A DNA stretch of 64,000 nt from Alphaproteobacteria bacterium (GTDB lineage: Bacteria; Myxococcota_A; UBA796; GCA-2862545). Below are positions 7,192-14,637 of the stretch, piece by piece (position 1 is the stretch's first letter; every line of letters starts with the position of its first letter). The notes below the pieces were generated by a model. The model saw only the letters and a program-made list of their open reading frames with translations, did no database searches and was not told where the DNA came from. A program made the position numbers and the translations under genes. The stretch is from assembly GCA_020632875.1 (NCBI GenBank), contig JACKET010000014.1, positions 62,001 to 126,000 on the forward strand, read 5' to 3'.

Positions 7192-10071
7192 CTACGCGGG
7201 TGGGCGCCCACCCACCGGGCCCCGGGCGCCCGACAGGCGCGCGCGAAGGGCGGGGTCGTCCACCGCCTCGGCCAGGGGCGCGAGGAGGGGCATCAGGTCG
7301 GCGAAGGGTGCCGGCCCCGCCTCCAGTGCGTCGGCGAGGCGCCCGGCGAGCGCCAGTGCCCGCGCGGGCTCGTGCTCGCGATGCGCGGCGAGGGCTTCGG
7401 CCGCGAGCGCGCGGAGCCAGGGGGGCCGCCCCGTGGGGAACGTCTCGAGGACGCGACGCAGGGCGCTCAGCCGCGACCGGACGCGCTCCCCCGCCTCCAT
7501 CGCGATCAACAGCCGCTCGAGCCGCGCGAACAGCGCCACGATCGACCCCGCGGCGTCGAGCTCGCGCTCGGCCACCTCGAACGTCGCGGCGGCTTCGTGG
7601 ACCCGGCCCTCGGCCCGCTGCCACTCGGCGAGGTTGAGCCGCGCCATGCCCCCGAGCTCGTGGAGGCCGTGCTGCCCGGCCAGCCGCAGCGCCTCGCGGG
7701 CGCGCGCGACCCCCGCGGAGTGCGCGTTCCACCGACCCAACCACCCGGACGCGTCGACCAGGCACCCGACCTGCCACTCCACGAGCCCGAGCTCCTGCGC
7801 GCGCCGGACCGCCGCGTCGAACAGCGCGGTCAGCCCCTCCACGTCGCCCAGCGCGCCCGCCGCATAGGCCCCGGTGAAGGCCAGGTGGAGCGCCACCAGC
7901 CCGTCGGCCCCCGTCGCCCGCACCGCGGCGAGCGCCTCGTCGGGACGGCCCTGCTCGAGCGCGACGCGCGCTTCGATGCTGGCGCGCTCGACCGGTGCGA
8001 GCCCTCCCAGGACGCCCGGGAGCGCGTCGAACCGCCGATGGGTCGCCTGGCGCCACGCCGCGACGTACCGATGGCGCCGGCGGAGCGGATGGTCCGACGG
8101 GAGCGTGCCGACCGCCTCCCCGACCGCGTCCAGGAGTGGCTGGACCACCACCGCGCGCGCACGGACGATCCGCTCGATGGCGTCGAGCAGGCAGGCCGCT
8201 CCCGCTTCGGGGTGCCCGGCCTCGATCCACCACAGGCCCCGCTGGGTCGCGTCGCCGAGCCCCGCGGCCGCGAAACGGGCCACCAGGTCGGGGCGGGACA
8301 GCGACACACCCATCTCCGGCCGCACCAGCACGACCCGGTCTTCGACCGTCCGCAGCAGATCGCGGAGGGACTCGAGCCTCCGCTCGGGGTGCGGCACGCC
8401 CGCCAGCGCGCAGCCCTGGCGCCAGCCCGCGAGCGGCGCATCCCCACGGAACGCCGCTGCGACCTCGAGCAGCACGCGGTCGCCGGGCGAGAGGGACGGC
8501 AGCGCCGCAATCGGCGGGCGGTCGGGCTCCACGAGCCGGAAGCGCTCTCCGTCTGCCATCAGCGCACCCTGGCGCATCCAGGCCGCGACGACCTCCAGCG
8601 CACGCGCCGGGAGGCCCGCGGACCGCTGGTGCAGCAGCTCCGCGGTCCCGTGCTCGACGCCGAGGAGCTGCTCCAGCAGCCGCGCCAGCTCCCCACGCGT
8701 CAGCGGGGCCAGCTCCACCGCGACCGCACCGAGCGATGCCAGCGCCCCGTCCGGCGGCTCGGAGGCCGCCACGACGTGCAGCACCGCACCCCGGCCCGCG
8801 TCCGCCAGCGCGTTGCCCAGGCGCTTCACCCCGCGCCCGTCGGGCCGATCCACGAGCGCGATGCCCACCGAGCCCGGCGGAGCGGAGCTCCCGAGCGGTA
8901 CCGGGACGGCGCACCCGAGCTCGGCGGCGTGGACCGCGAGCCACCGCGCGAGGTGCGACGTGCCCACGCCGGGCGGCCCGTGCAGCCACACGACGGCGGG
9001 GGCCCGCTCCCGCTCGACCCGGCGCAGCACGTCCCACAGGAGGTCGCGCTCGGGGCCCCGCCCCACCGTGCGCGGCTCGCGCAGCCGGACGAGCTGCACC
9101 GACGTGCTGCCGATCCGCGACGGACGGCCGAACGGCGCGTGGGCCCCACGCCAGTCGTCGGGGACGGGCAGCGTGCCGGGAGCCCCGCTCCGCGGCCCCG
9201 CCGAGCCGGGCTCGAACAGCGCCCCGTCGACGGTGAGCGTCGCGTCCCCATCCGCAGCGGGCGGCACCGCGACGAGGGGGCTGGACTCGAGCGCCCGGAG
9301 CCGCCCCAGCGCCGCGCCCGCCGATGGGAAGCGCTCCGACGGCGCTTTGGAGAGCAGGCGCCGCACGAAGTCGGCCAGCGGCCCCGGAACCGACGCCGGG
9401 AGCGCTGGGACGGGCGCCTCGTGATGCGCCCGCGCCCAACCTTCGAGCGAGGTCTCGCGAAACGGCGCGTGGCCGGCGAGCAGGCGGTACAGCACGCAGC
9501 CGAGCGCGTACTGGTCGACGGCGGGACCGGGGCTCGCGAGCCGGAACTGCTCCGGCGCCATGTACGGCGGGGTGCCGGAGATCCCGGCCTCCTCCCCGCC
9601 GAGGCTCGCGACGCTGAAGTCCGCGAGCAGCGCGTCGCCGTCGCGGAACAGGACGTTCGCGGGCTTCACGTCCCGGTGCACCACGCCGCGCGCGTGTGCG
9701 TGGGCCAGCGCCTCGAGGAGCTGCTCCGCGACCCGCGTCACGTCGGTCGGGCCGAGCCGGGCCTCGTGGAGCGAGCCGTCGCCCGCCCACGGCGTCACGA
9801 GCCACGGCCGATCCGCGGGCAGATCGCCGAGCGGCCCTTCCAGACGGCCCAGATCGAGGATCGGCAGCAGGTGCGGGTGGCTCAGCCGGGCCACGGCCGC
9901 CACCTCCCGCTCGAACGCGTCTCCGGACGCGTGGAGGACCTTGAGGGCCACGGGCTCGCCCGTCGGGACGTGGGTGGCGCGCCACACGGCTCCGTGAGCG
10001 CCCCGTCCTACGGGGTCGACGAGCCGGTAGGCGCCGATCCGGCCCGATTCGACGGGCTCGCTGCGATGCAT
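7192..10071 (-). CDS. Ser/Thr protein kinase fused to a degenerate P-loop ATPase and helical (TPR-like) repeats
   Basis: The ATG at 10071 was chosen (959 residues) because the longer reading to 10161 would overlap the upstream gene. The kinase domain spans about residues 11-265: glycine loop GRGAHGAVW, VALKVL lysine, HRDVKPANVLF catalytic loop, GTPPYMAPEQ activation segment. The metal-binding DFG is DFS. From about residue 340 an ATPase-like module begins GRGPERDLLWDVL. Its P-loop, HGPPGVGTSHLA, has Thr where Walker A has Lys. The remaining 500 residues are Ala/Leu/Arg helices typical of TPR or helical solenoids. This kinase-STAND-like-TPR layout is common in myxobacteria and suggests cytoplasmic signal integration. 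Substrates are unknown. Confidence 0.85.
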   Translation of the reverse strand: MHRSEPVESGRIGAYRLVDPVGRGAHGAVWRATHVPTGEPVALKVLHASGDAFEREVAAVARLSHPHLLPILDLGRLEGPLGDLPADRPWLVTPWAGDGSLHEARLGPTDVTRVAEQLLEALAHAHARGVVHRDVKPANVLFRDGDALLADFSVASLGGEEAGISGTPPYMAPEQFRLASPGPAVDQYALGCVLYRLLAGHAPFRETSLEGWARAHHEAPVPALPASVPGPLADFVRRLLSKAPSERFPSAGAALGRLRALESSPLVAVPPAADGDATLTVDGALFEPGSAGPRSGAPGTLPVPDDWRGAHAPFGRPSRIGSTSVQLVRLREPRTVGRGPERDLLWDVLRRVERERAPAVVWLHGPPGVGTSHLARWLAVHAAELGCAVPVPLGSSAPPGSVGIALVDRPDGRGVKRLGNALADAGRGAVLHVVAASEPPDGALASLGAVAVELAPLTRGELARLLEQLLGVEHGTAELLHQRSAGLPARALEVVAAWMRQGALMADGERFRLVEPDRPPIAALPSLSPGDRVLLEVAAAFRGDAPLAGWRQGCALAGVPHPERRLESLRDLLRTVEDRVVLVRPEMGVSLSRPDLVARFAAAGLGDATQRGLWWIEAGHPEAGAACLLDAIERIVRARAVVVQPLLDAVGEAVGTLPSDHPLRRRHRYVAAWRQATHRRFDALPGVLGGLAPVERASIEARVALEQGRPDEALAAVRATGADGLVALHLAFTGAYAAGALGDVEGLTALFDAAVRRAQELGLVEWQVGCLVDASGWLGRWNAHSAGVARAREALRLAGQHGLHELGGMARLNLAEWQRAEGRVHEAAATFEVAERELDAAGSIVALFARLERLLIAMEAGERVRSRLSALRRVLETFPTGRPPWLRALAAEALAAHREHEPARALALAGRLADALEAGPAPFADLMPLLAPLAEAVDDPALRARLSGARGPVGGRPPA

Positions 10072-10087
10072 GGGGGCGGAGCGCTCC

Positions 10088-10708
10088 TCAGGGGTCCCCG
10101 ACGATACCGGACCCGCGCCTCGGGAGCACCACCGCGGCCCAGAACAGGGCCTGGAGCCCACCTACGACCCACGCCGCAGCGACCGTCGTGCCGTCGACCG
10201 ACAGCCCGAGGACGCCGAGCCGCTCGGCGACCTCCAGCGGCCACCGCGCGACGAGCAGGGCGAACAGGGCCTGCGCACCGAGCGCGACGCGCATGCCCAT
10301 GCCCATGCGGGTCGCCCGGTCGAGGCCGAGCATCACCACCGCCGGAATCCACGCGCCGAGCAGCGCGTAGACTCCGGCGAACGCCGCGGAGACCCCACTG
10401 CAGCGCGGGCTGCGCGAGCGGTCGTCGGTGGCCCACATCCAGGCGCCGAGCACGGTCCACCCGAGGTGGGGCCGCCACGCCAGCGCCTCCCAGGGGAGCC
10501 CGCCCGCCGCGATGTCGGCGGCCTCCGCGAAGAACAGGGCCGCCGACACGAGCCCGCCCGCGAGCAGGACGCGCCTCGCCGCCCGCCCGGAACGCCACGC
10601 GGCGAACAGCAGGACGGCCGCCGGGAGCAGCGCGGGGAGGCGCACCGCCAGCGACATCGCCTGGAACGGCGACAGGGCGGCGAGGGCGTTGGCAGCAGCG
10701 ACGACCAC
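10088..10708 (-). CDS. Multi-pass membrane protein of unknown function
   Basis: About 206 residues, with six or so hydrophobic segments (for example LPALLPAAVLLFAAWRSG, VLLAGGLVSAALFFAEAAD, FAGVYALLGAWIPAVVMLGL, QALFALLVARWPLEVAERLG, VAAAWVVGGLQALFWAAVVL). The start is uncertain. The longest reading (10825) and the ATG at 10774 collide with the divergent gene starting at 10785, so the GTG at 10708 is used; the ATG at 10657 is another option. The stop is 17 nt upstream of the kinase gene on the same strand, so the two may share a transcript. No family was recognised. Confidence 0.6.
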   Translation of the reverse strand: MVVAAANALAALSPFQAMSLAVRLPALLPAAVLLFAAWRSGRAARRVLLAGGLVSAALFFAEAADIAAGGLPWEALAWRPHLGWTVLGAWMWATDDRSRSPRCSGVSAAFAGVYALLGAWIPAVVMLGLDRATRMGMGMRVALGAQALFALLVARWPLEVAERLGVLGLSVDGTTVAAAWVVGGLQALFWAAVVLPRRGSGIVGDP

Positions 10709-10784
10709 CTCGCCATGCTGCGCACGCCGACGCCGGAGGCAAGCCGCCTTGCCCGGCCCTGGCTGCAGGTCCATACTCGCCCGG

Positions 10785-12008
10785 ATGAAGAAGCCCGCCC
10801 TCGTCGTCTCGGCCCTGTTCGCCACCCTGGCGGGCCTCGCCGTGGTGGGTGCAGCGGCTGTCTACGTGTTCGCGGTCCGCCCGCTGCGCACGCTGCCGAG
10901 GCCGATCGACGCCATCCAGGCCGACTGGGCGGCGGTCGAGGCCGGCCCGCCCCTGCCGCTCGCCCAGCCCGAAGACCCCGCGATGCTGGCCCTCGTCGAC
11001 CGGGCGCTCGGTGAAGTGCCCGACCCGGCGGGGCTCGCCGCGTGGCTCCTCGCCCACCGCATCCCCGAGGCGGGCTGCACGATGCCCACGGCTCTCGCGG
11101 GCGACGCGGGCCCCGAGGTGTCCACGATGCGCTGGTTCGAGGTCGGGCGCACGCTGGTCCCGGCCCACCCCGACGCGGCGAGCGCGCTCGCGATGCAGCT
11201 GCACGACCGCGAGCTCCTCGGGCTGATGGTCGGGAAGGCCCTGCTCGACGAGCTCGGCGAGCCGCTCGCCCCAGAGGCCGTGCTCGAGGGGCTGGAGCGC
11301 GAGGTGCGCTGTGCGGATGCCACGCTGGCGCTGCTGATCGAGGGCGACCCCGCGAACGGCGCCGATGTCCTCCCCTCCGCGTGGCCCGTCGACCTCGAGC
11401 GCGAGCGCTGGGTCTACCGCGACCACGCCGCACGGATCGTGCTCGCGCTGCGGGCGACCTCGCCCGACCGCGACGCCATGCGGTCGGCGCTGGAGCCGTT
11501 TCGCGACGGCGTCGGGAACGCCCCCGTGGCCCGGCTGCTGACCTCGGGTCTGTCCGTGGCCGTGGGCCAGGCGCTCGAGGTCCCCCCGCCCCGGCCCATG
11601 GCCCCTCCCGAGCCCGAGGCGAGCGCCGATGCGGAGGGCGAGCCCGCGCCGCCCACCGAGAGCGCGCCTCCCGAGCACGAACCGCGCTGCGAGGCCCGCG
11701 GCAACGGGTTCACGCTGGACCGCGCCGTGCTCGGGTCCGACGCGGTCGCCCGCGCCGGGCGTCTCGTCCCCCACCGCAGCAGCGACGGGGAGCTCGACGG
11801 CTTCCGGATGAGCGGCCTGCGAGAGTCCGGGCTCGGCCAGAGCTGCGGGTTCCGGAACGGCGACGTCCTGCGCGCGGTGAACGGGCTCCCGCTGCGCACC
11901 GTCGAAGACGCCATGAACGCCTACGGAGCGGTGAGCGAAGGGTCCGAAGCGCAGATCGAGGTGCTCCGGGACGGCGCGCCGGTCGTGTTCACGGTCACGC
12001 TGCGCTGA
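10785..12008 (+). CDS. Membrane-anchored protein with C-terminal PDZ domain (GspC-like)
   Basis: The 407-residue protein has an N-terminal membrane anchor (ALVVSALFATLAGLAVVGAA). A helical middle region holds a tract of Pro, Glu and Ala near residues 265-300. The C-terminal 110 residues resemble the PDZ-bearing end of type II secretion GspC: GFRMSGLRESGLGQSCGFRN, then DVLRAVNGLPLRTVEDAMNA and a final strand pair. The PDZ-type 'GL..GD.L.A.NG' pattern is clear. There is no other secretion gene in the window, and the long middle region is not typical of GspC, so it may be a stand-alone PDZ protein. A CATACT hexamer lies 7 nt before the ATG. Confidence 0.7.
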   Translation: MKKPALVVSALFATLAGLAVVGAAAVYVFAVRPLRTLPRPIDAIQADWAAVEAGPPLPLAQPEDPAMLALVDRALGEVPDPAGLAAWLLAHRIPEAGCTMPTALAGDAGPEVSTMRWFEVGRTLVPAHPDAASALAMQLHDRELLGLMVGKALLDELGEPLAPEAVLEGLEREVRCADATLALLIEGDPANGADVLPSAWPVDLERERWVYRDHAARIVLALRATSPDRDAMRSALEPFRDGVGNAPVARLLTSGLSVAVGQALEVPPPRPMAPPEPEASADAEGEPAPPTESAPPEHEPRCEARGNGFTLDRAVLGSDAVARAGRLVPHRSSDGELDGFRMSGLRESGLGQSCGFRNGDVLRAVNGLPLRTVEDAMNAYGAVSEGSEAQIEVLRDGAPVVFTVTLR

Positions 12009-12074
12009 GCCGGGCAACAGGTTGTTCGTTCGGAATCGGGCGCGTTGGCGGATAGTCCCCGTGCGGAGGTGGTG

Positions 12075-12464
12075 ATGACCACGGATCTCTGGATGCTCCT
12101 CGCGGCCGCCGGGCTGCAGTGGGCGCTCATCATGGCGACGGCGCTCCCCCAGATCCTCGCGAACGGGATGGGCTGGGCGAGCGGCAACCGCGACGAGACC
12201 CCCGAGCCTTCGGGCTGGGTGGCACGCTGCAAGCGCTGTTCGGCGAACATGCTCGAGAACCTGCCGATCTTCACGGCGCTGGTGCTCGTCGCCCAGGCGT
12301 CGGGGACGGCCGACTCGCTCACGGCGAACGGGGCCATCCTGTTCGTGGTCGCGCGGGTCGTGCACGCGGCGCTCTACGTCGGTGGCGTCACCTACCTGCG
12401 CACCGCGGCCTGGGCGGTCTCGATCGCCGGCTGGGGCCTGATCGTGGCGGGCATCGTCAGCTGA
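12075..12464 (+). CDS. MAPEG-family integral membrane protein
   Basis: The 129-residue protein starts at an ATG behind GGAGGTGGTG. It has four hydrophobic helices: LWMLLAAAGLQWALIMATAL, then after the family-typical loop (GNRDETPEPSGWVARCKRCS) NLPIFTALVLVAQASG, ANGAILFVVARVVHAALYVGG and AAWAVSIAGWGLIVAGI. The R-x-x-x-A/N-x-x-E-N-L-P-x-F pattern (RCKRCSANMLENLPIF) is the MAPEG hallmark. Eukaryotic members are glutathione-dependent or eicosanoid enzymes; the bacterial ones are mostly uncharacterised. It is monocistronic or loosely linked to the gene upstream. Confidence 0.85.
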   Translation: MTTDLWMLLAAAGLQWALIMATALPQILANGMGWASGNRDETPEPSGWVARCKRCSANMLENLPIFTALVLVAQASGTADSLTANGAILFVVARVVHAALYVGGVTYLRTAAWAVSIAGWGLIVAGIVS

Positions 12465-12531
12465 GGTCGCCGACCACTCACATCGCAGTCGCATTTCCAC
12501 GGGATGCGCCACCGGTGCCGATTCGTCGAAC

Positions 12532-12537
12532 TAGGCT
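12532..12537 (+). promoter_or_regulatory. TAGGCT -10-like element, leaderless start of the degenerate histidine kinase
   Basis: TAGGCT lies exactly 6 nt before the ATG at 12544, which has no Shine-Dalgarno sequence. This spacing puts the transcription start at the start codon. Confidence 0.5.
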
Positions 12538-12543
12538 GCGACC

Positions 12544-14343
12544 ATGAAGGCGACCTTCCTCGTGAAGCCCGTCCGCGTCGCCGTCGGCACCGCGTCGGGC
12601 GCTCTGCTCGGCACCGGCGTGGTGGTGCTCACCTGGGCCGCGGCGATCTTCGCCGGGCCCGCGCCGATCGGCCCCGGGTCGGTCCTCGCGGCGCACCTCA
12701 ACCCGGCCGTGCTCGTCGCCGACCTCGCCCCGCTCCTCGGCGCCGTGATCGGCGCATTCGCGGCCCTGAGGCGCGCGGAGCCCGAGCGGCCTCCGACGGA
12801 CGAACGGCCCGCGGCGCGCACCGAGCCCGTCCAGTCCCCCCAGCCCGCGCTCTTCGCCGCGCTCTCGCGCGAGCTGCTCGACCCGCTGACCGCGGTGGTG
12901 GGCTACGCCGAGCTCCTCGAAGACGGGCTGCATCGGGGCGAGGCCCTCCAGTCCGATGCGCGCCGCATCGCGCAGGGGGGGCGCGACCTCCGGCGGGTGG
13001 TCGACGGTCTCGACGCGCTCGCGCGCATCGGGGCCGGCGAAGAGCACGCGTTCCTCGAGTGGTTCGAGGTCGCGACCGAGATCGATGCGGTGGTCGCGGA
13101 GGTCCGTGGCGCCATCGAGGCCCGCGCGAACACGCTCGCGGTCGACAGCCACGCGGGCCGCGTGCACCTGCGGCTCGACCGCGCCCGGTTCCACGCCATC
13201 CTCGCGGCGCTCCTGCGCCAGGCGGGCGAAGCGACCCGCGACGGCCGGGTCACGCTGACCGTGCGCCCCTCGCCCGACACCCAGAGCTTCGTGTTCCGGG
13301 TGGCGGACGACGGCCCGCCGGTCCCCGAGACCCTGCGCGCCGACGGGCTCGTCGCGCTGGATCGCTGCGGAGCCCCTGGCTGGCCGTGGTCCCGGGCGCT
13401 CGACCTCGCGGTGGCCCGCGCCCGGGCGGGGCTGCTCGGCGGCGGTCTGCACCTCGAGCCGGCGACCCGCGGCGCCGCGTTCGCCCTGCACCTCCCGCTC
13501 GACGCGTCGATGCACGTGCTACGCTTCGACGCGCCGCCCGCCGGCGACAGCCTGGTGCTGTACCCCGACACCGACGCCCCCGCGCCCGAGCGCCGGGTCG
13601 CGCCGCCCGTTCGACGGCCCACGCTGGTGCCGCCCACGATGCTCGGCCGCGCGTCCATCGCGCCCGAGGTCACCACCGTGGCTCCGCCGGGCCCGGAACG
13701 CGGCCGTGCCCTGCTCGTCGCCCGCCGGCCCCACCGCGACGCCGCGGTCGCGCAGCTCGTCGAGGCCGGGTGGGCCGTGAGCCCCTGCGACGACGCGTTC
13801 CAGGCCCTGCACCTCGCCCTCGCACGGCGCCCCGACGTGCTCGTCGTGGACTGTGGCGACGTGCCCGACCTCTGGTCGCTGCGGCGGCTCCGCGCGGGCG
13901 CGCTCGACGGGGTCCCGCTGGTGATCGTGGCGCGCGGCGCGAACGGCGCGGTGTTCCTGCCGGTCGCCGGCCTCGTCGGCTCGCCCGTCACCCGCGGCGA
14001 GCTCGTCGAAGCCCTCGCGCGCACGGGTCCTCCCGGCCGGCTACGGCTCGTGGAGTCCGGCGAGGAGCCGGGCTTCGCGCGGGTCGCCGCGGAGAGGGCC
14101 GGCTGGGAGGTCGTGCCGGACGGGCCGGTCGACGTGCTGCTCGCCGAGCTGCACGGACCCGACGGGCTCGACGCCGTGCTCCGGCACACCCAGATCGAGC
14201 AGCGGCCCCCGGTCGTGCTCGTCGTGCCGCGCGAGCTGCCCGCAGATGCGCCCGGCCGCCTGCGCGCCTGGCTCGACCACCTGCCGCGCCCGTCCAGCCC
14301 ACTCGACCTGGCAGGGGCCGCGGCCGCTGTGGCCCCGCGCTGA
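12544..14343 (+). CDS. Degenerate membrane hybrid histidine kinase with two receiver-like domains
   Basis: The 599-residue protein has two N-terminal membrane segments (about 12-37 and 55-75). A HisKA-like helix follows in which the phospho-accepting His is Arg (ALSRELLDPLTAVVGYAELL, where SHELRTPL is usual). The ATPase region keeps VADDGPPVP as a relic of the DxGxG box but lacks the N-box Asn. From residue 390 a receiver-like domain has LLVARRP in place of the acidic pair but keeps an Asp in DVLVVDCGD. A second begins near residue 500 with DVLLAELHG in place of the phospho-Asp. The order is that of a hybrid kinase, but nearly every catalytic residue is gone, so it is probably a scaffold or pseudokinase. 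Confidence 0.75.
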   Translation: MKATFLVKPVRVAVGTASGALLGTGVVVLTWAAAIFAGPAPIGPGSVLAAHLNPAVLVADLAPLLGAVIGAFAALRRAEPERPPTDERPAARTEPVQSPQPALFAALSRELLDPLTAVVGYAELLEDGLHRGEALQSDARRIAQGGRDLRRVVDGLDALARIGAGEEHAFLEWFEVATEIDAVVAEVRGAIEARANTLAVDSHAGRVHLRLDRARFHAILAALLRQAGEATRDGRVTLTVRPSPDTQSFVFRVADDGPPVPETLRADGLVALDRCGAPGWPWSRALDLAVARARAGLLGGGLHLEPATRGAAFALHLPLDASMHVLRFDAPPAGDSLVLYPDTDAPAPERRVAPPVRRPTLVPPTMLGRASIAPEVTTVAPPGPERGRALLVARRPHRDAAVAQLVEAGWAVSPCDDAFQALHLALARRPDVLVVDCGDVPDLWSLRRLRAGALDGVPLVIVARGANGAVFLPVAGLVGSPVTRGELVEALARTGPPGRLRLVESGEEPGFARVAAERAGWEVVPDGPVDVLLAELHGPDGLDAVLRHTQIEQRPPVVLVVPRELPADAPGRLRAWLDHLPRPSSPLDLAGAAAAVAPR

Positions 14344-14350
14344 GCGTGCG

Positions 14351-14368
14351 CACACAGCCCTCTGTGTG
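14351..14368 (+). terminator. Hairpin after the histidine-kinase-like gene
   Basis: CACACAG, a CCCT loop and CTGTGTG form a perfect 7-bp stem starting 8 nt after the stop codon. No T-run follows, as is usual for GC-rich genomes. It lies between convergent genes. Confidence 0.5.
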
Positions 14369-14401
14369 GTCGGAACGAGTCGAGCTTCGAGCGTCCCGAG
14401 G

Positions 14402-14442
14402 CATCACGCAGATGACGCAGATGGACGCGGATGACGCAGAAA
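14402..14442. repeat. Short internal repeat built on GACGCAGAT, resembling a widespread intergenic repeat
   Basis: Four approximate copies of a 9-10 nt unit (ACGCAGATG, ACGCAGATGG, ACGCGGATG, ACGCAGAAA) follow one another. Read as protein this gives the well-known spurious MTQMTQMDADD type of peptide found in annotations of many unrelated genomes. It is not coding here. Its dispersal in this genome cannot be checked from one window. Confidence 0.45.
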
Positions 14443-14637
14443 CCAGGCCGTCGCCGGTCGAGCGTCCTCGTGTCCCCGGACGCCGTCCACCCGCGGCGTC
14501 TGGGCTCTCGAGGGACGTCGCGGTGTTCGGGTCGACAGAGGGGGCCTCCCCGCGGACGGGTATCGGAATTCACCAGAGCAGGCGCGCGTTTCGGGCTGCT
14601 CCATGATCGGGTTCGCTGCCCCAGCCTCGGAGTCGCG

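Larger units (their letters stand above)
14344..14637. other. 294-nt intergenic region between convergent genes
   Basis: Apart from the hairpin at 14351-14368 and the short repeat at 14402-14442, no coding or RNA signal is visible. Short ORFs here have no ribosome site or protein-like composition. Confidence 0.6.

Noticed and set aside
10428..10784. N-terminal extension of the PDZ protein
   Set aside because: The sequence before the ATG at 10785 is antisense to a membrane gene and lacks a start signal; the membrane anchor begins at 10785.
6970..10788. 1272-residue plus-strand ORF across the kinase gene
   Set aside because: It is antisense to a kinase with clear motifs on the other strand. 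High GC removes stop codons, and the sequence is Arg/Pro-rich without domains.
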